Positions 36,069 to 45,791 of a stretch of 64,000 bases of DNA are shown here, piece after piece (the stretch's first letter is position 1; each line of letters begins with the position of its first letter). Made by a program: the position numbers and the translations under genes. Source of the DNA: Pseudomonadota bacterium (GTDB taxonomy: Bacteria; Pseudomonadota; Alphaproteobacteria; Rhizobiales; Phreatobacteraceae); NCBI GenBank assembly GCA_020161695.1, contig JAIUOO010000014.1, positions 1-64,000 of the forward strand. The letters are read 5' to 3'. The notes beneath the pieces are model-generated. The model ran no database searches, had not been told where the DNA came from, and saw nothing but the letters and a program-made list of their open reading frames with translations.

Positions 36069-37823
36069 TCAACGCATCTCTTCGACAGCCTCAACGCCGA
36101 GGATAGCAAGACCCGATCTGAGAACGGTCACGATACCCTGGACCAGCGCAAGGCGCGCCGACGACATTTGTCGATCATTTTCCATAATGAAGCGTAAATG
36201 CGGCGAATCCTTCCCGCGATTCCACTGCGAATGGAAGTCTGACGCAAGCTCATAAAGGTAGAAGGCGACGCGGTGCGGCTCGTGCGCCTGGGCCGCTGCC
36301 TCGATCAGGCGCGGGTATTGCGCGAGGCGCTGGACGATGGCGATTTCGCCGGCATCGTCCAGTCGGTCGAGCGACGCCGAGGCAAGCACGGCCGGCGACA
36401 GGTCGAGGTCCGGCAGCGCGGCCTGCGCGTTGCGCAGGATCGAGCGGCAGCGCGCATGGGCGTACTGGACGTAGAAGACCGGATTGTCCTTCGACTGTTC
36501 CACCACCTTGGCGAGGTCGAAATCGAGCGTCGCGTCGTTCTTGCGGTAGAGCATCATGAAACGCACCGCGTCGCGGCCGACCTCGTCCACCACCTCGCGC
36601 AGCGTGACGAAATCGCCCGAGCGCTTGGACATCCGCACCGGCTCGCCGTTGCGGAACAGCCGGACGAGCTGGACCAGCTTGACGTCGAGCGACGCCGTGC
36701 CGCCGGAGATGGCCTTCAGCGCGGCCTGCATCCGCTTCACATAGCCGCCGTGGTCGGCGCCCCAGACGTCGATCTGGTCGAGGAAGCCACGGTCGGCCTT
36801 GTCCTTGTGATAGGCGATGTCGGAAGCAAAATAGGTGTATGTGCCGTCCGATTTCATCAGCGGACGATCGACGTCGTCGCCGAAGGCGGTCGAGCGGAAC
36901 AGCGTCTGCTCGCGCTCCTCCCAGTCGGCGTCGTCAGCGCCCTTGGGTCGCTCCAGCACGCCTTCGTAGATGTTGCCCTGGGCGCGGAGGGTGTCGATGG
37001 CCGCGCGCACCTTATCGACCGGCGCCTGCAACGACCGCTCGGAGAAGAACACGGAGTGGCTGACATTCAGCGCCGCTAGATCCTCGCGGATCTCCGCCAT
37101 CATCGCCTCGATCGCCGCGTCGCGGCAGATCGGCAGCCATTCCGCCTCGGGCGCATTGTGCAGGCTCGCGCCATACTTCGCCTTCAGCGCCTCGCCCACC
37201 GGCTTCAGATAGTCGCCGGGGTATAGCCCCTCGGGGATCGAGATCGTCTCGCCGAGCGCCTCGCAGTAGCGCAGATAGGCCGAGCGGCCGAGCACCTGCA
37301 CCTGCGCGCCGGCATCGTTGATGTAATATTCGCGGGTGACGTCGTAGCCGGCGACATCGAGCAGGCTCGCCAGCGCGTCGCCGAAGACCGCGCCGCGGCA
37401 ATGCCCCACATGCATCGGCCCGGTCGGATTGGCGGAGACATATTCGACGTTGACCTTCGCGCCGCCACCGACAGTGGCGCGGCCGAAGGCATCACCCGCC
37501 GAAACGGCCGCTGCCAGAACCTTCGGCCAGACCGAGGCCTTCAGGGTCAGGTTGATGAAGCCGGGGCCGGCGATATCGACCTTCGCGACATCGGCAAGCG
37601 CGCCGAGACGGACCGCGAGCTTCTCTGCGAGGTCGCGCGGCTTCATGCCGGCTTCCTTCGACAGCACCATGGCCGCATTGGTCGCGAGGTCGCCGTGGGT
37701 CGGATCGCGCGGCGCCTCGACCACGACGCGGTCGAGCGCAGCCTGCGGCAGACTGATGCCGTCCGAGCCCAGTTCCGCGACCGCCTGCCGCACATGCTGG
37801 GTGAAAATCGAGAAAATGTTCAT
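36069..37823 (-). CDS. argS: Arginyl-tRNA synthetase
   Basis: 584 residues, class I synthetase charging tRNA-Arg. The N-terminal Add-1 domain is followed by [20 protein letters not shown], whose HVGH is the HIGH motif, and [11 protein letters not shown] as the KMSKS equivalent. The C-terminal DALR anticodon-binding domain ends in [11 protein letters not shown]. Length and motifs are standard. It lies between dgt and the SPOR gene on the same strand. Confidence 0.97.
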   Translation of the reverse strand: MNIFSIFTQHVRQAVAELGSDGISLPQAALDRVVVEAPRDPTHGDLATNAAMVLSKEAGMKPRDLAEKLAVRLGALADVAKVDIAGPGFINLTLKASVWPKVLAAAVSAGDAFGRATVGGGAKVNVEYVSANPTGPMHVGHCRGAVFGDALASLLDVAGYDVTREYYINDAGAQVQVLGRSAYLRYCEALGETISIPEGLYPGDYLKPVGEALKAKYGASLHNAPEAEWLPICRDAAIEAMMAEIREDLAALNVSHSVFFSERSLQAPVDKVRAAIDTLRAQGNIYEGVLERPKGADDADWEEREQTLFRSTAFGDDVDRPLMKSDGTYTYFASDIAYHKDKADRGFLDQIDVWGADHGGYVKRMQAALKAISGGTASLDVKLVQLVRLFRNGEPVRMSKRSGDFVTLREVVDEVGRDAVRFMMLYRKNDATLDFDLAKVVEQSKDNPVFYVQYAHARCRSILRNAQAALPDLDLSPAVLASASLDRLDDAGEIAIVQRLAQYPRLIEAAAQAHEPHRVAFYLYELASDFHSQWNRGKDSPHLRFIMENDRQMSSARLALVQGIVTVLRSGLAILGVEAVEEMR

Positions 37824-37853
37824 GCCGAAAACCCGAAAGACGCGTGCCGCGCT

Positions 37854-39071
37854 CTAGCGCAGATCGGGGGTATGGGCAAACAGCCGCCGGTGTTCCTCCT
37901 GCGCGTAGCGGTCGGTCATGCCGGCAATGTAGTCGGCGGCGCGGCGGGCCCGGCGCGCCTCGTCCAGCGCCTCGATGCCGTCGGACCATTGCGGCGGCAT
38001 GGTGCGCGGATGCTCGAAATAGGCGGCGAACAGGTCGCGCACGATGATGCCGGCATTGCGGCGGATCGGCACGACGCGCGGGTGGCGATAGACATGCGCG
38101 AACAGGAAGGTCTTGATGCCGGCGTCGTAGTCGCGGATCTCCGGCGAGAACTGCACGAGCGTGCGGCCGCAGCCACGGACGTCCTCGACGCTCTGCGGAT
38201 CGAACTCGCCGAGCGCGCGCGTTGCCTCGCCGATGATGTCCTCGACCAGCCGGGTGATCACCCGACGGGTCAACTCGTTGATCTCGCGACCCTTCTCGAG
38301 CGTCGGGTGCCGGTCGCGGATCTCCGCCAGAAACTCGCGCGCCATCGGCACGTCGGCGCCGAGATCGTCGAGGGTGAACAGCCCTGCCCTCAGCCCGTCG
38401 TCGATGTCGGCGGCGTCATAGGCGATGTCGTCGGCGATGGCGGCGGCCTGCGCCTCGGCGCTGGCATGGCTCGCCAGTTCGAGCGGGTTGATCGCGTCAT
38501 ATTCGAGGATCGCGACGGGAATGCCGCGCTCGGCATAGCGGGCGATCGGGCTGCCACCCGGCTGGAGCAACGGGCCGTTGTGCTTGACCAGCCCCTCCAG
38601 CGTCTCCCAGCAAAGGTTGAGGCCGTCGAAGCCCGCATAGCGACGCTCGAGCCGCGTGACGATGCGGAGCGACTGGGCGTTGTGGTCGAAACCGCCATAG
38701 GCGCGCATGACCTCGTCCAGCGCATCCTCTCCGGTATGGCCGAACGGGGTGTGACCGAGATCGTGGGCGAGCGCCAGTGTCTCGGCAAGGTCCTCGTCGA
38801 GGCCGAGCGCGCGCGCCAGCGAACGCGCGATCTGCGCGACTTCGATCGTGTGGGTCAGGCGGGTGCGATAGTGGTCGCCCTCGGGCGCGACGAAGACCTG
38901 CGTCTTGTGCTTCAGGCGGCGGAAGGCCGTCGCGTGGACGATGCGGTCGCGGTCGCGATGGAACTCGGTGCGGGTCGGCGAGGCTGGCTCCGGCACCAGC
39001 CGTCCGCGGCTCCGGCGCGCATCGGAGGCATAGCGCGCCAGCGGCGGGTAGAAATAGCTGGCAACCGCCAT
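37854..39071 (-). CDS. dgt: dGTPase-like HD phosphohydrolase
   Basis: 405 residues. The family hydrolyses dNTPs to the nucleoside and triphosphate. The HD motif residues are visible in [20 protein letters not shown] and [20 protein letters not shown], preceded by the dGTPase signature [18 protein letters not shown] 39071 ([17 protein letters not shown]) matches the usual start; in-frame ATGs upstream add residues lying in the divergent promoter region with erpA. It is the first gene of the block reading leftwards to nagZ. Confidence 0.92.
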   Translation of the reverse strand: MAVASYFYPPLARYASDARRSRGRLVPEPASPTRTEFHRDRDRIVHATAFRRLKHKTQVFVAPEGDHYRTRLTHTIEVAQIARSLARALGLDEDLAETLALAHDLGHTPFGHTGEDALDEVMRAYGGFDHNAQSLRIVTRLERRYAGFDGLNLCWETLEGLVKHNGPLLQPGGSPIARYAERGIPVAILEYDAINPLELASHASAEAQAAAIADDIAYDAADIDDGLRAGLFTLDDLGADVPMAREFLAEIRDRHPTLEKGREINELTRRVITRLVEDIIGEATRALGEFDPQSVEDVRGCGRTLVQFSPEIRDYDAGIKTFLFAHVYRHPRVVPIRRNAGIIVRDLFAAYFEHPRTMPPQWSDGIEALDEARRARRAADYIAGMTDRYAQEEHRRLFAHTPDLR

Positions 39072-39235
39072 GACGTCCCCGATGCCGGCCCGATGCGCCA
39101 TCCGCAGGGCTGTTCCCCACGCGGATTGACCGGGCCATGGGGCGCACATACCTATTGGGCCATGGGGCCGCAAGCCGGCGGCCCGCAAGACCCTCGTGTT
39201 TCCGGCCTTGAACCGGGGAGACGGAGCCGAAACCG

Positions 39236-39577
39236 ATGACCATCGAGACGACAGAGCCCGTCACCGTCACCGACCGCGCCGCCTCGCGCATCGCCAGGAT
39301 CATGGCGAGCGAGCCGCCAGGCTCGATGCTGCGCATTTCCGTGGAAGGCGGCGGCTGCTCGGGCTTCCAGTACAAGTTCGACTTCACCACCACCCGCAAC
39401 GACGACGACCTCGTCATCGAAAAGGGTGGCGCGACCGTGCTGGTCGATGAAATCTCCCTGCCCTACATGGCAGGGACGGAGCTCGACTGGGTCGAGGACC
39501 TGATCGGCTCCGCCTTCAAGCTGCAGAACCCCAACGCCGTCGCCAATTGCGGCTGCGGGACCAGCTTCTCGATCTGA
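39236..39577 (+). CDS. erpA: Iron-sulfur cluster insertion protein ErpA
   Basis: 113 residues, A-type Fe-S carrier. The three ligand cysteines are C41 in [11 protein letters not shown] and C105/C107 in [10 protein letters not shown]. It delivers Fe-S clusters to apoproteins such as respiratory and isoprenoid enzymes. It is divergent from dgt (164-base gap) and ends exactly where the convergent PPOX gene ends. The erpA-xthA order with dgt divergent is common in Hyphomicrobiales. Confidence 0.93.
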   Translation: MTIETTEPVTVTDRAASRIARIMASEPPGSMLRISVEGGGCSGFQYKFDFTTTRNDDDLVIEKGGATVLVDEISLPYMAGTELDWVEDLIGSAFKLQNPNAVANCGCGTSFSI

Positions 39578-40183
39578 TCAGTACAGCGTCGATTTCTGCC
39601 GGGCATCGAGCGCCGTGTCGTAGGTCACGGCATCGAAACTCGCCTGCGCGCCCTTCAGCATCTGGCCGGGGGACGGCAGTTCGGTGCGGATGCGATGCAG
39701 CGAGGCATCCCACAGTTTCGAGCGGTGCAGCGCGCGCGAGCACTGGAAATAGACCGCCTCGACGGTGACGACGAGCGCCGTCCGCGGCGTCTTGCCGTCC
39801 ATGGCGTAGCGCTCCAGCAGGCCCGCATCGGCCGTGATGCGGGCACGACCGTTGACGCGCAGCGTCTCGTTGACCCCGGGCACGAAGAACAGCAGCCCGA
39901 CGCGCGGATCGCGCACGACATTGAGGAGACTGTCGATCCGGTTGTTGCCGCGCCGGTCGGGCATGAGCAGGGTTCGGTCGTCGAGCACATCGACGAATCC
40001 GGCGGGGTCGCCGCGCGGGGTTGCGTCCAGCCCTCCCTCGCCGGCCGTTGCCAGCACGCAGAACGGCGAGGCTTCGATCAGCGCCCGATATTCAGGAGTG
40101 AGAGAGGTCACCTCCTTGATGATCGAGGCCTCACCCGGCTCGCCATAGAGGGCCTTCAAGGCTGCCTCGTCCTCGATCCACAT
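39578..40183 (-). CDS. PPOX-type FMN-dependent flavoprotein
   Basis: 201 residues. It belongs to the pyridoxamine-5'-phosphate-oxidase-like split-barrel proteins. PFCVLATAGEGGLDATPRGD and LLMPDRRGNNRIDSLLNVVR are the FMN-binding parts, and ARITADAGLLERY is typical of the MSMEG_1061-like subgroup. The substrate is unknown. ATG 40183 (MWIEDEAALKALYG) is chosen over 40237. The gene abuts erpA tail to tail with no gap and lies between erpA and xthA. Confidence 0.85.
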   Translation of the reverse strand: MWIEDEAALKALYGEPGEASIIKEVTSLTPEYRALIEASPFCVLATAGEGGLDATPRGDPAGFVDVLDDRTLLMPDRRGNNRIDSLLNVVRDPRVGLLFFVPGVNETLRVNGRARITADAGLLERYAMDGKTPRTALVVTVEAVYFQCSRALHRSKLWDASLHRIRTELPSPGQMLKGAQASFDAVTYDTALDARQKSTLY

Positions 40184-40277
40184 GGAATCTCTCCCTGCTG
40201 ACGCATCGCGTGCCGCCTTGTGGCAGAGACAGGCCATCGAGGGCTAGAGTGCCTTTCGTTGGAATCGCGGGCAGGCC

Positions 40278-41060
40278 ATGATCATCGCCACGTGGAACGT
40301 CAATTCGATCAAGATCCGGGTGGAGAACACGCTCGCCTGGCTGAAGGAGCGCAACCCCGACATCGTCTGCCTCCAGGAGCTCAAATGCGTCGACGAGGCA
40401 TTCCCGCGCGAGGCCTTTGAAGCCGCCGGCTACAATGTCGCGACCCACGGGCAGAAGACCTATAACGGCGTCGCCATTCTCTCGAAGCTGCCTCTAGAGG
40501 ACGTAACGCCGCGCCTGCCGGGCGACGACGCCGACGAGCAGTCGCGCTATCTGGAAGCCGTCGTCTCGACACCGTCGGGAGCCGTCAGGATCGGCGCGCT
40601 TTACCTGCCGAACGGCAACCCGATCGGCACCGAGAAATTCTCCTACAAGCTCGCGTGGATGGACCGGCTGATCCGCCATGCGCGGGACCGGCTGGCCCTT
40701 GAGGAACCGTTCCTGCTGTGTGGCGACTACAACGTCATTCCGACACCGCGTGACGCCAGGAATCCCGCCGACTGGGTCAATGACGCCCTGTTCCAGCCGG
40801 AATCGCGCGGCAAGTGGCGCGAACTGGTGGCGCTTGGCTTCACCGAGGCGACGCGGGCCTGCGACGATTCCGACGGTCTCTACTCGTTCTGGGACTATCA
40901 GGCCGGCGCCTGGCAGAGGAACAACGGCATCCGCATCGACCACCTGATGCTCTCGCCCCATGCCGCCGACCGGCTGGTGACGGCAGGCATCGACAAGCAC
41001 GTGCGCGGCTTCGAGAAGCCGAGCGACCACGTGCCTGTCTGGTGCGAGATCAGGGTCTGA
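40278..41060 (+). CDS. xthA: Exodeoxyribonuclease III
   Basis: 260 residues, EEP-fold AP endonuclease and 3'-5' exonuclease for base excision repair. IIATWNVNSIKIRVEN carries the metal-site Asn, LQELKCVDEAFP the Glu ligand, LCGDYNVIPTPRD the Asp/Asn catalytic pair, and KPSDHVPVWCEI the final Asp-His. Length and motifs are standard. Confidence 0.96.
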   Translation: MIIATWNVNSIKIRVENTLAWLKERNPDIVCLQELKCVDEAFPREAFEAAGYNVATHGQKTYNGVAILSKLPLEDVTPRLPGDDADEQSRYLEAVVSTPSGAVRIGALYLPNGNPIGTEKFSYKLAWMDRLIRHARDRLALEEPFLLCGDYNVIPTPRDARNPADWVNDALFQPESRGKWRELVALGFTEATRACDDSDGLYSFWDYQAGAWQRNNGIRIDHLMLSPHAADRLVTAGIDKHVRGFEKPSDHVPVWCEIRV

Positions 41061-41066
41061 GGCGGC

Positions 41067-41459
41067 TCAGGCGTCCTGCGTCGGAAATTCGGCGGGAAGC
41101 GTGATCTCGATGAGTTCGAGATCGTCGGAATGGCCGAGTTCCTTGTGGACGATGCCCGGCGGCTGGTGCACGCAGCTGCCCGGCTCCAGAAGCACCTCGC
41201 CGACGCCCTCGTACCAGAAGCGCACCCAGCCCTTCAGCACATAGACCATCTGAAACTGAAGCGTGTGGGTATGACGGCCGCCCTCGGCATGTGCGCCCGG
41301 CACCGCGCGGATGACGTGGGCGCCAACACGGCCACCCGTCGCCTTGCTGATGCCGAGGTCGCGATAGACGAAGAAATTGCGGAGCCCCTGGCCCTTGAAC
41401 TCCGCGTCCCGTGCGTGCGCGGCCGAAAATGCGCCGGCCTCCGTCGCGATGACCTCCAT
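41067..41459 (-). CDS. Cupin-domain protein
   Basis: 130 residues, a single small beta-barrel. The metal-binding histidines are in EGGRHTHTLQFQMVYVLKG, with the second cupin motif GSCVHQPPGIVHKELGHSDD. Such proteins bind metal and act as isomerases, dioxygenases or sensors; this one cannot be assigned further. It converges on xthA with a 6-base gap. GGAGGATCGGC precedes ATG 41459. Confidence 0.8.
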   Translation of the reverse strand: MEVIATEAGAFSAAHARDAEFKGQGLRNFFVYRDLGISKATGGRVGAHVIRAVPGAHAEGGRHTHTLQFQMVYVLKGWVRFWYEGVGEVLLEPGSCVHQPPGIVHKELGHSDDLELIEITLPAEFPTQDA

Positions 41460-41533
41460 GCCGATCCTCCTTCGGTGCTCACCCGGCCCCTTCGGAACCA
41501 GCGTGCCTCATCGAAGGCGAACGAGGCAAGCGA

Positions 41534-42910
41534 TCAGCGGCGCGCCACCCGCATCGGCATGCCGCCATCCGGCCTGAGCGTCAGGCGGGTATTCGGCTTC
41601 GGCCGGTGGCCCGGAACTGGCATGAAGCGCAGGGCGCGCATAAGCGTCGCGAAGATCACCACCGCTTCGACCTGCGCGAAGGATGCGCCGATGCAGATGC
41701 GCGGCCCGGCCCCGAAGGGCAGATAGGCCCCGCGATGACGGCCTTTGGACCTCTCGGGCGAGAAGCGGTCGGGGTCGAAGCTCTCGGGATCGTCCCAGAT
41801 CAGCCGGTGGCGGTGGATCGCATAGACCGGCACATAAACAGGCGTGCGCGCAGCGACCGTCTCGCCGCCGACCGTCACATCCTCGGCGGCGATGCGCGGG
41901 ATCAGCGGTGCCGGCGGGAAAAGGCGCATCGCCTCCTGGATCACCTGCTTCGTATAGGCGAGCCGGTCGACATGGCTGGCGTCGATTGTCGCCTCTCCCG
42001 CAACGGCTGCGATCTCTTCCAACACGCGGCCTTCCACCTCAGGCGCATTGGCGGTGAGCCACAGCGCCCATGTCAGCGCCAGCGCGGTGGTCTCGTGGCC
42101 GGCGACGACGAAGGTCAGCAGGTTGTCCGCGAGCTCAAGATCGGTCATCGCCCGGCCGGTCTCGGGATCGGCGGCAGCGATCAGGAAATCGAGCAGGTCC
42201 GGCGTCGTGCCGGGACTGGCGCGCCGCTCGGCGATGACCCGCGTCATCTCGGCCTTCAGGAAGCGGTTGCCGGCCCGCGCGCGCCGCTTGCCCGGATAGG
42301 GCATCCAGGTCGGCAGCCGCAACACGGTGATGGCGGCGATCCAGCCGACCGTCTCGAAATAGTGCGAAATCTGCGCCCCGAACCGCTCGGTGTCGAAGGA
42401 GCCTCGCCCGGACAGCATGGTTTCGACGATCACGTCGAAGGTCGTCGCCATCATGGCTTCCGAGATATCGACCGTCTCCCCCGCGGGCACGCCACGCAGC
42501 CGCTCCGCGGCCGCCTCGGCGGCCTGCGCCATGGCCGGGACGAAGCCGAGAATCGTGCCGTGGCGGAACGGCGGCGAGGAAGCGCGGCGCTGCCAGCGCC
42601 AGTCGGCGCCCTCGGCCGTGAAGATCGACTTGTTGCCGACGGCTGCCCCGATGGCGCGCTGGACGATGGGGGCTTTGGGGAAGACCTCTGCCTTGCTGAC
42701 CAGCACTTCCTCGACCATGGCCGGGTCCATGACGAAGAGCAGCGGACGGCCGGCAAAGCCGAGCCATTGCAAGCGCTCGTGGAACAGCGCCTCGGGCCAG
42801 GTTTCGAGCGGATTGCGGACGAGGGTGCGCAGGAAGCGCAGGGCCTTGAGCGGTTCGGCTGGATGGTCCAGCCCCGGCGGAACGAAACGCTGCGTCTCGA
42901 CCAGGGTCAT
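41534..42910 (-). CDS. Cytochrome P450
   Basis: 458 residues, soluble bacterial P450. The I-helix is VAGHETTALALTWALWL, the K-helix ExxR is in QEAMRLFPPAPLIPR, and the haem loop is FGAGPRICIGASFAQ with the axial Cys. The arrangement resembles the CYP4-like bacterial group. No ferredoxin or reductase gene is adjacent, so electron partners and substrate are unknown. It lies 13 bases after the ExoR-like gene and may be co-transcribed with it. Confidence 0.93.
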   Translation of the reverse strand: MTLVETQRFVPPGLDHPAEPLKALRFLRTLVRNPLETWPEALFHERLQWLGFAGRPLLFVMDPAMVEEVLVSKAEVFPKAPIVQRAIGAAVGNKSIFTAEGADWRWQRRASSPPFRHGTILGFVPAMAQAAEAAAERLRGVPAGETVDISEAMMATTFDVIVETMLSGRGSFDTERFGAQISHYFETVGWIAAITVLRLPTWMPYPGKRRARAGNRFLKAEMTRVIAERRASPGTTPDLLDFLIAAADPETGRAMTDLELADNLLTFVVAGHETTALALTWALWLTANAPEVEGRVLEEIAAVAGEATIDASHVDRLAYTKQVIQEAMRLFPPAPLIPRIAAEDVTVGGETVAARTPVYVPVYAIHRHRLIWDDPESFDPDRFSPERSKGRHRGAYLPFGAGPRICIGASFAQVEAVVIFATLMRALRFMPVPGHRPKPNTRLTLRPDGGMPMRVARR

Positions 42911-42923
42911 GGGCCTTGGCCCC

Positions 42924-43739
42924 TCAGCGGCGGATGGTCTTCAGCCAGTTTTCAACGAGGCGCAGCGCGACGCCGCGCTCGTCGTCGGAGGCCGAGCGCA
43001 TGGCCTCGTCGTACATTTCCGAGATCCAGGTCTCGTTGTCGGTCGCCGCTTCCTTGGCCAGCGTCAGGAACATCAGCCCACGCGGAGCCGCGCGCGGCAC
43101 GTCGCGGCCGGCGAACAGCATGTGGCCGAGCACGGCCTGCGCCTGGTGATGGCTCTTGGCCGCGGCAAGCTGCAGCCAGCGGGCCGCCTGCCGCGGATCG
43201 CGCGGCGTGCCTTTGCCCTCGAGGAACATGCGGCCGAGACGGAACTGGCCATCGGCATCGCCGAAGGTCGAGGCGGCGTAGAAATAGAGCTCGAAGGCGC
43301 GCTGCGGATCGGGCCGCACGTAGGAATTCGGGATGCCCTCGACGAGATAATTGCCCATCTGGACGAAGGCCGAGGAGATGAATCGCGCGTCCGGCGAATT
43401 GGGGCCCTCGTCGCGCCGGTCCATGGTGATCCGGCGGAAGGTCTCGAAGGCCTTGAGGTCGCTGCGGGCGACGCCCTCGCCTTCCATGTACATGCGGCCG
43501 AGCCGCCAGGCGGAGGCGGCATGGCCGCCGCTCGCCGCATATTGAAGGGCGGAAACGGCTTCTTCAGCCCGGCCGTCGCGCAGCGCCCGCGCACCGGCGC
43601 GGAACGCGTCGAGCGCCGAGCGGGCATCGCCCGCCGGCTGCCCGTCGAAGGCGAAGGCCGATCCGACGCCGATGGGGCTTGCCGCCACCACCAGCGCCAC
43701 GACCACGGCACGGACTGTCGAAACCTCAGATATCCGCAT
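42924..43739 (-). CDS. exoR: Sel1-repeat periplasmic protein, ExoR-like
   Basis: 271 residues with a signal peptide ([19 protein letters not shown]). The rest is Sel1/TPR-like repeats: [60 protein letters not shown]. Length and repeat order match ExoR, the periplasmic protein that holds down the ExoS/ChvI two-component system controlling succinoglycan and motility in Sinorhizobium and Agrobacterium. The partner genes are not in this window. The first ATG (43739) overlaps the ilvD 3' end by 14 bases; a GTG at 43706 is an alternative start. ExoR assignment is by architecture. Confidence 0.75.
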   Translation of the reverse strand: MRISEVSTVRAVVVALVVAASPIGVGSAFAFDGQPAGDARSALDAFRAGARALRDGRAEEAVSALQYAASGGHAASAWRLGRMYMEGEGVARSDLKAFETFRRITMDRRDEGPNSPDARFISSAFVQMGNYLVEGIPNSYVRPDPQRAFELYFYAASTFGDADGQFRLGRMFLEGKGTPRDPRQAARWLQLAAAKSHHQAQAVLGHMLFAGRDVPRAAPRGLMFLTLAKEAATDNETWISEMYDEAMRSASDDERGVALRLVENWLKTIRR

Positions 43740-45453
43740 AGACGTGCTTTTCCCCGGCGCCGCCCGGATGGGTCACAGCGCCGTCAACCGCAGGACCGAC
43801 CTGCTGCGCGTATTTCCAGATGGCGCCCGAACCGTATTCGGTGTCCTTCGGGCCTTGCCATTCCTTCTTACGCGCCCGCAATTCGGCGGCCGTAAGGCGA
43901 ACTTTGAGCGTTCCCTTGACGGCGTCGATCTCGATTATGTCGCCATCGCGGATGTGGGCGATCGGACCGCCGACCTGAGCCTCGGGGCCGACATGGCCGA
44001 TGCAGAAGCCGCGCGTCGCGCCGGAGAAGCGCCCGTCGGTGATCAGCGCAACCTTGTCGCCCATGCCCTGCCCGTAGAGCGCCGCGGTGGTCGCCAGCAT
44101 CTCGCGCATGCCCGGGCCGCCCTTCGGACCCTCGTAGCGGATGACGAGAACCTCGCCCTCCTTGATCGTCCGCTCGGTGACCGCCTTGAAGCACTCTTCC
44201 TCGCGGTCGAAGCAGCGGGCCGGACCCTTGAACTTCAGCTTCTTCATGCCCGCGACCTTCACGATCGCGCCATTGGGGGCGAGGTTGCCCTTGAGGCCCA
44301 CGACGCCGCCGGTCTTGGTGATCGGCTTCGACGTCGGATAGACGACGTCCTGATCGGGGTTCCAGCGCACCTTCTCGAGGTTCTCGGCCATGGTGCGGCC
44401 GGTCACCGTGATGCAGTCGCCATGCATGAAGCCGCCGTCCAGCAGCGCCTTCATGAGCAGCGGGATGCCGCCGGCCTCGAACATGTCCTTGGCGACATAT
44501 TTGCCGCCCGGCTTCAGGTCCGCGATGTAGGGCGTGCGCTTGAAGATCTCGGCGACGTCGAACAGGTCGAACTTGATCCCGGCTTCATGAGCCATGGCCG
44601 GCAGGTGCAGCGCGGCGTTGGTCGAACCGCCCGAGGCGGCGACGACGGTCGCGGCATTTTCCAGCGCCTTGCGGGTGACGATGTCGCGCGGGCGGATGCC
44701 CGAGGCGATCAGTTCCATCACCTTCTCGCCCGCCGCGTAGCAGAAGGCGTCGCGGATGTCGTAGGGCGCCGGCGCGCCGGCCGAATAGGGCAGCGCAAGG
44801 CCGATGGCCTCGGAGACCGTCGCCATGGTGTTGGCGGTGAACTGCGCGCCGCAGGCGCCGGCCGAGGGAGCGCCGACGCGCTCCAGTTCGTCGAGGTCCT
44901 CGGAGGACATCTCGCCGACCGAATGCTTGCCGACCGCCTCGAACAGGTCCTGAACGGTGACCTGCTTGCCGCGGAAGGTGCCGGGCAGGATCGAGCCGCC
45001 ATAGATGAAGATCGACGGCACGTTGAGCCGGATCATCGACATCATCATGCCGGGCAGCGACTTGTCGCAGCCGGCAAGGCCGACCAGCGCGTCATAGGCG
45101 TGGCCGCGCATGGAGAGCTCGACCGAGTCGGCGATGATCTCGCGCGAGGGCAGCGACGACTTCATGCCGGCATGGCCCATGGCGATGCCGTCGGTGACGG
45201 TGATGGTGCAGAATTCGCGGGGCGTGCCTTGAGCGGACTCGACGCCCTTCTTCACCGCCTGCGCCTGGCGCATCAGCGCGATGTTGCAGGGCGCCGCCTC
45301 GTTCCAGCAGGTCGCCACGCCGACGAAGGGCTGGTGGATCTGCTTGGTCGAGAGACCCATCGCATAGAGGTAGGAGCGGTGCGGCGCGCGGGCCGGCCCC
45401 TCGGTGACATAGCGGCTCGGCAGCTTGCTCTTGTCGAACTTCGGGCTGGTCAT
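43726..45453 (-). CDS. ilvD: Dihydroxy-acid dehydratase
   Basis: 575 residues. Fe-S enzyme of branched-chain amino-acid synthesis converting dihydroxy-isovalerate or dihydroxy-methylvalerate to 2-keto acids. The cluster cysteines are C in [13 protein letters not shown] in [13 protein letters not shown] and C in [39 protein letters not shown] and [10 protein letters not shown] complete the family pattern. ATG 45453 ([19 protein letters not shown]) has GGGGAGC at six bases; ATG 45465 is less likely. Confidence 0.97.
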   Translation of the reverse strand: MTSPKFDKSKLPSRYVTEGPARAPHRSYLYAMGLSTKQIHQPFVGVATCWNEAAPCNIALMRQAQAVKKGVESAQGTPREFCTITVTDGIAMGHAGMKSSLPSREIIADSVELSMRGHAYDALVGLAGCDKSLPGMMMSMIRLNVPSIFIYGGSILPGTFRGKQVTVQDLFEAVGKHSVGEMSSEDLDELERVGAPSAGACGAQFTANTMATVSEAIGLALPYSAGAPAPYDIRDAFCYAAGEKVMELIASGIRPRDIVTRKALENAATVVAASGGSTNAALHLPAMAHEAGIKFDLFDVAEIFKRTPYIADLKPGGKYVAKDMFEAGGIPLLMKALLDGGFMHGDCITVTGRTMAENLEKVRWNPDQDVVYPTSKPITKTGGVVGLKGNLAPNGAIVKVAGMKKLKFKGPARCFDREEECFKAVTERTIKEGEVLVIRYEGPKGGPGMREMLATTAALYGQGMGDKVALITDGRFSGATRGFCIGHVGPEAQVGGPIAHIRDGDIIEIDAVKGTLKVRLTAAELRARKKEWQGPKDTEYGSGAIWKYAQQVGPAVDGAVTHPGGAGEKHVYADI

Positions 45454-45736
45454 TTCGCTCCCCATGACAATGCGATCATCGCCTCCGTGGCCGGAAGCGT
45501 TGAGCGGTGTCCTGACATCGCGGGGAGAACTTGGAAAGACATCTACTCGCAGGGCCACACATGCGGAACGGTGCCCATGGACAGCCGCTCGAACCAAATT
45601 TGTCGCGAAATTTCTGCGCTTTGGCCTGTGGCGGGATTGCGGCGGAAAATGGTGAACGCTTCGCCTCGATGCGAGCAGTTCCAATCTGTTGCGGAAATGA
45701 CACGAAATAGAACGTGATGCTGCGCCGCAGCTAAGA
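45454..45736. other. Intergenic region upstream of ilvD
   Basis: No gene is supported here, although GC bias leaves open frames. Notable items are two AAATTT words six bases apart (45596-45601, 45608-45613), in an AT-richer patch that could be a regulatory site for ilvD, and a small GCTGC-GCC-GCAGC hairpin (45719-45731). I find no leader peptide rich in Leu, Ile or Val and no T-box. Confidence 0.35.
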
Positions 45737-45759
45737 CCGCCCGGCAGACAGCCGGACGG
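45737..45759 (-). terminator. Possible terminator downstream of valS
   Basis: On the minus strand CCGTCCGGC (45759-45751) and GCCGGGCGG (45745-45737) pair over nine bases with one G-U pair, around a 5-base loop, 33 bases after the valS stop. The following TCTTAG is only weakly U-rich. Confidence 0.4.
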
Positions 45760-45791
45760 CCCAGAGTCATTTCATGATGGCGCGGAGGTTG

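Noticed and set aside
45454..45736. Possible branched-chain leader peptide or T-box before ilvD.
   Set aside because: No frame rich in Leu/Ile/Val codons, no T-box sequence and no terminator/antiterminator pair was found.
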